A DNA stretch of 7,334 bases from an archaeon MnTg01. Its GTDB lineage: Archaea; Thermoproteota; Nitrososphaeria; Nitrososphaerales; Nitrosopumilaceae. The stretch lies in assembly GCA_008974855.1 (NCBI GenBank), contig BFAR01000020.1, positions 1 to 7,334 of the forward strand. The letters run 5' to 3'. Shown piece by piece: positions 5,196 through 7,334 of this stretch. The notes beneath the pieces are model-generated. The model saw nothing but the letters and a program-made list of their open reading frames with translations. It had not been told where the DNA came from and made no database searches. A program made the translations under genes and the position numbers. Position 1 is the first letter of the stretch. Each line of letters opens with the position of its first letter.

Positions 5196-5822
5196 TTGTT
5201 TTCTATATCTACTCTACAGGATGTTGTGAGAATTCCACCAAGTTTGTTTGGAAGCACTCTTAAAAAAGCTGTAATAAATATTTTGAAGTCAAAATATGAA
5301 AGCATGATCAATGCGGAATTGGGATATATCATAATGATTATGGATGCTAAAGTTGAGCCAATGGGAAAAATGATTGCAGGAGATGGTGGAACCTATCATA
5401 AAGTAGAGTTTAATGCTTTGACATTTTATCCCAAACTCCAAGAAATTGTACAAGGAGAGCTAGTAGATATCACTGACTTTGGAGCTTTTGTAAGAATTGG
5501 TCCAACTGATGCACTATTACATCTCTCACAAGTTATGGATGATTATCTTAAGAGTGATGTACAGGCTGGAGTGATACTTGCTAATCAAAGCGGTCGAACA
5601 CTAAAGGTTGGTTCAACAATTAGAACAAGAATTACTGCAGTATCATTAGGAAAAGCTGCATCAATGGGAAAGATTGGAATTACATGTAGACAACCTTTTT
5701 TGGGTGCAGATGAATGGATTGCTGAGGAAATTAAAAAAGCTGCGGATAATAAATCTGATAAACCAGCTGCGAAAAAAGAAGAGGATAAACCAAAAAAAAC
5801 AGTTGAAATAAAGGGGAAGTAG
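5196..5822 (+). CDS. rpoE1: RNA polymerase subunit Rpo7 (RpoE')
   Basis: This is the archaeal counterpart of eukaryotic Rpb7. It pairs with Rpo4 to form the polymerase stalk, which aids open-complex formation and binds nascent RNA. The N-terminal domain (1-80) contains DVVRIPPSLFG (9-19) and GDGGTYHKVEFNALTFYP (62-79). An S1 RNA-binding domain follows, with GELVDITDFGAFVRIGP (87-103), LLHLSQVMDDY (107-117), SGRTLKVG (132-139) and KIGITCRQPFLG (159-170). Residues 174-208 are a Lys/Glu-rich tail beyond the usual core. The start is TTG: an in-frame TGA lies at 5190-5192, just one codon further upstream, and no ATG occurs before the conserved N-terminus. It leads the operon with spt4 and nadC and is divergent from mrp. 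The annotation is secure. Confidence 0.96.
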   Translation: MFSISTLQDVVRIPPSLFGSTLKKAVINILKSKYESMINAELGYIIMIMDAKVEPMGKMIAGDGGTYHKVEFNALTFYPKLQEIVQGELVDITDFGAFVRIGPTDALLHLSQVMDDYLKSDVQAGVILANQSGRTLKVGSTIRTRITAVSLGKAASMGKIGITCRQPFLGADEWIAEEIKKAADNKSDKPAAKKEEDKPKKTVEIKGK

Positions 5823-5825
5823 TGC

Positions 5826-6014
5826 ATGGTTAGAGAAATGGCTTGTAGAAAATGCAAGCATGTAACTATTGTAAAGGTTTGTCCTGTATGCAAATCAACT
5901 GATCTTACACCAGATTGGCATGGAATAGCATTAATTGTTGATCCAGAAAATTCACACATTGCAAAGACATTAGGGATTACTAAAGAAGGAAAATATGCAC
6001 TAAAGGTAATTTAA
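5826..6014 (+). CDS. spt4: Transcription elongation factor Spt4 (RpoE'')
   Basis: A 62-residue zinc protein that partners with Spt5/NusG to clamp the RNA polymerase cleft and raise processivity. Four Cys form the zinc site: C7-x2-C10 (ACRKCK) and C19-x2-C22 (VCPVCK). The second half has the family's DWHGIALIVDPENSHIAKTLGI (30-51) and ends GKYALKVI, a typical short archaeal Spt4. It starts 3 nt after the rpoE1 stop, with GGGGA in the end of rpoE1 about 9 nt upstream as a likely ribosome-binding site. Pairing with rpoE1 is a conserved archaeal arrangement. nadC begins 1 nt after its stop, so all three are likely translated from one mRNA. Confidence 0.95.
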   Translation: MVREMACRKCKHVTIVKVCPVCKSTDLTPDWHGIALIVDPENSHIAKTLGITKEGKYALKVI

Positions 6015-6015
6015 G

Positions 6016-6843
6016 TTGGACAATAGTCCAAAAAAAGAGCTTGCACGATTTTTAGCAGAAGATTTAGGTAAAGGCGACATTACCAGTAATCTTTTACCCA
6101 GAAAAAAAATTAAAGCTAGAATAATTACAAGACAAGAGGGAATTGTGGCTGGAATAAATTATGTTAAAGAGATTTTTTTATCTAAAGGTTGCAAAGTGCG
6201 AATTGTTAAAAAAGATGGAAGTAAAGTAAAACCGAACCAAACAATATGCGAGATTACAGGATTAGCTCAATCTATTCTTTCTTGTGAGAGAACCGCTCTA
6301 AATTTGCTCTCTAGAATGAGTGGTATTGCCACAAAAACAAAAAAAATAATACAAAAAATCAATTCAGCTAGTCCAAAGGTAAAGCTGTATGCAACAAGAA
6401 AGACTGCCCCTGGATTACGATTTTTTGATAAGGAAGCTGTAAAAATTGGCGGAGGAGAAAAACATAGAATGACCCTAGATCAGATGGTAATGATTAAGGA
6501 TAATCACATATCTGTAACAGGGTCAATGTCAAGCTTGATTGTTAAAGCTAGAAAAAAATACAAAAAAATTGAAGTTGAAGTTGAGACTCAAGAAGATGCA
6601 CTTTTGGCAGCAAGTGCGGGCGCAAATATAATTATGCTAGATAATTTTAATCCAAAAGAAATTATCAGTACAGTTAACATATTAAAAAAAGCCAATCTTC
6701 GAAAGAAAGTGAGATTAGAAGCATCTGGCGGAATTAATGAAAGAAATATCAAAAGATTTGCAAAAACTGGTATAGATATGATTTCAGTTGGAGAAATTAC
6801 AAATTCGGTAACTGGAATTGATTTTAGTTTAGAAGTATCTTAG
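6016..6843 (+). CDS. nadC: Quinolinate phosphoribosyltransferase
   Basis: NadC decarboxylates quinolinate and joins it to PRPP, giving nicotinate mononucleotide, CO2 and PPi; the PPi could be a substrate for the pyrophosphatase encoded nearby. The 275 residues equal the usual family length. Visible motifs: GDIT (20-23), EGIVAG (41-46), CERTALNLLSRMSG (90-103), TRKTAPGLR (127-135), GGGEKHR (145-151), MIKDNH (159-164), EVEVET (186-191), IMLDNF (206-211), ASGGI (236-240) and ISVGEIT (256-262). These supply the Arg, Lys, His, Glu and Asp residues of the quinolinate and PRPP sites. The start is TTG at 6016, one base after the spt4 stop. An in-frame TAA at 6007-6009 limits it upstream, and no ATG occurs before the conserved N-terminus. 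nadA, for the preceding step, converges from the right. Confidence 0.96.
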   Translation: MDNSPKKELARFLAEDLGKGDITSNLLPRKKIKARIITRQEGIVAGINYVKEIFLSKGCKVRIVKKDGSKVKPNQTICEITGLAQSILSCERTALNLLSRMSGIATKTKKIIQKINSASPKVKLYATRKTAPGLRFFDKEAVKIGGGEKHRMTLDQMVMIKDNHISVTGSMSSLIVKARKKYKKIEVEVETQEDALLAASAGANIIMLDNFNPKEIISTVNILKKANLRKKVRLEASGGINERNIKRFAKTGIDMISVGEITNSVTGIDFSLEVS

Positions 6844-6882
6844 AGAAACTCTAGCTACAGATTAGGAATTAGGATTTTTTTT
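6841..6882 (+). terminator. Terminator of the rpoE1-spt4-nadC operon
   Basis: The nadC stop lies in a small inverted repeat, TAGAG (6841-6845), AAA, CTCTA (6849-6853). A T8 tract at 6875-6882 on the plus strand follows after 21 nt. The T-tract alone would suffice for archaeal termination; the hairpin is short and too far away to be an essential part. It fits the 45-bp gap between convergent nadC and nadA. On the minus strand no good T-tract follows nadA nearby. Confidence 0.5.
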
Positions 6883-6888
6883 CTTAAA

Positions 6889-7334
6889 TTAACTAATGGA
6901 AAGCATTCTTTCAATAGCTAGACGTGCCTTGTCTGCTATTTCTTTAGGGACTTTCACTTCATATTTGTCTTCATTTAATGATGCGTAAACATTTTCTGGC
7001 GTAATCATTTTCATGTATTGACATTCAGCCTTTTCTGATGCAGGAACAAATGTTTTTCCTGGATTTTGTTGTTTCATCCTATACAAAATTCCTGTTTCTG
7101 TAGCTACAACAAATTGTTGTGCACTAGAATTTTTCACATGATTCATCATACCTTCAGTTGACAGTATCTTGACTTTTCTATTATCATAATCACCTGCTGC
7201 TACATCATATAACATTGGAGTAGTACAACTACATTCAGGATGGATTAAGAATTCCGCATTTGGTAGATCATCAAGTTTTTTCTGGATATCTGTAGAACTA
7301 ATCCCAGCATGAACATGACACTCACCAGCCCAAA
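6889..7334 (-). CDS. nadA: Quinolinate synthase NadA, C-terminal part
   Basis: NadA condenses iminoaspartate with dihydroxyacetone phosphate to quinolinate, using an oxygen-sensitive [4Fe-4S] cluster. The frame is open from the right edge (first full codon ends at 7332), giving 147 residues to the TAA at 6889; the N-terminal half is outside. Recognised pieces in order: WAGECHVH at the edge, containing one cluster Cys; LIHPECSC with the active-site His-Pro-Glu-Cys; STEGMM; FVVATETGILYRM, a family signature; NPGKTF; and KAECQYMKMIT, containing the C-terminal cluster Cys. The protein ends in a helix with KARLAIERMLS. An ATG at 7215 is internal (MLYDV), not the start. It converges on nadC, 45 bp away. 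Mrp, encoded in this window, could supply its cluster, which is inference. Confidence 0.94.
   Translation of the reverse strand, partial: WAGECHVHAGISSTDIQKKLDDLPNAEFLIHPECSCTTPMLYDVAAGDYDNRKVKILSTEGMMNHVKNSSAQQFVVATETGILYRMKQQNPGKTFVPASEKAECQYMKMITPENVYASLNEDKYEVKVPKEIADKARLAIERMLSIS

Noticed and set aside
5075..5332. Minus-strand open frame of 85 codons across the mrp-rpoE1 gap
   Set aside because: Most of it is antisense to the start of rpoE1 and it would run over the rpoE1 promoter. The product resembles no family and no promoter is evident.
5585..5959. Minus-strand open frames under rpoE1 and spt4
   Set aside because: They are antisense to two secure conserved genes and have Phe/Ser-rich products typical of shadow frames over Lys/Glu-rich coding sequence.
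1..7334. Mobile element, CRISPR array or defence system
   Set aside because: No transposase, integrase, terminal repeats, regular spaced repeats or defence-type domains appear on either strand. Nearly all the DNA is taken by housekeeping genes.

Overview
This is an AT-rich archaeal chromosomal segment, most likely from a Nitrososphaerota/Thaumarchaeota genome of the Nitrosopumilus or Nitrosarchaeum type. Three things point there. It has archaeal information-processing genes (RNA polymerase Rpo7/RpoE' followed by Spt4) and an archaeal-type GTP-dependent dephospho-CoA kinase. TATA boxes sit about 25-32 bp upstream of start codons, as expected for leaderless or short-leader archaeal transcripts. 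The gene mix (H+-pyrophosphatase, DUF2024, MIP18-Mrp, SprT-like protein, NadA/NadC) suits a low-GC ammonia-oxidising archaeon. The genus is inferred, not shown.

Layout: positions 1-268 hold the N-terminal part of a cyclophilin-like (TM1367/DUF369 type) protein on the minus strand, running off the left edge. It is divergent from a DUF2024 gene (318-575, +) and the two appear to share one AT-rich TATA element. A T-rich terminator-like stretch follows, then a 64-aa Cys/His-containing hypothetical gene (631-825, +) that overlaps tail-to-tail with hppA (822-2861, -), a membrane pyrophosphatase with the K+-independent signature. Further right, all on the minus strand, come a small SprT-like zinc metalloprotein (2920-3282), a candidate C/D box guide sRNA (3373-3432), a dephospho-CoA kinase (3434-3931) and an Mrp/NBP35-type Fe-S carrier ATPase with an N-terminal MIP18 domain (3946-5037). 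The kinase and Mrp form a tight two-gene unit.

Divergent from mrp is a compact plus-strand operon: rpoE1 (5196-5822), spt4 (5826-6014) and nadC (6016-6843), with 1-3 nt between genes. It ends in a T8 tract. The C-terminal 147 residues of NadA lie on the opposite strand (7332-6889) and run off the right edge, so the two consecutive enzymes of quinolinate-dependent NAD synthesis are convergent neighbours.

The window is mainly housekeeping: energy conservation through PPi hydrolysis, transcription, Fe-S delivery, and CoA and NAD cofactor synthesis. NadA is itself an Fe-S enzyme and so a possible Mrp client, although that link is only inferred. I see no mobile element, CRISPR, defence island or tRNA. 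The least ordinary items are the sRNA candidate in the 3' region of the CoA kinase gene, the shared bidirectional promoter, the separation of the CoA kinase from its usual place after spt4, and the small uncharacterised Cys/His protein.
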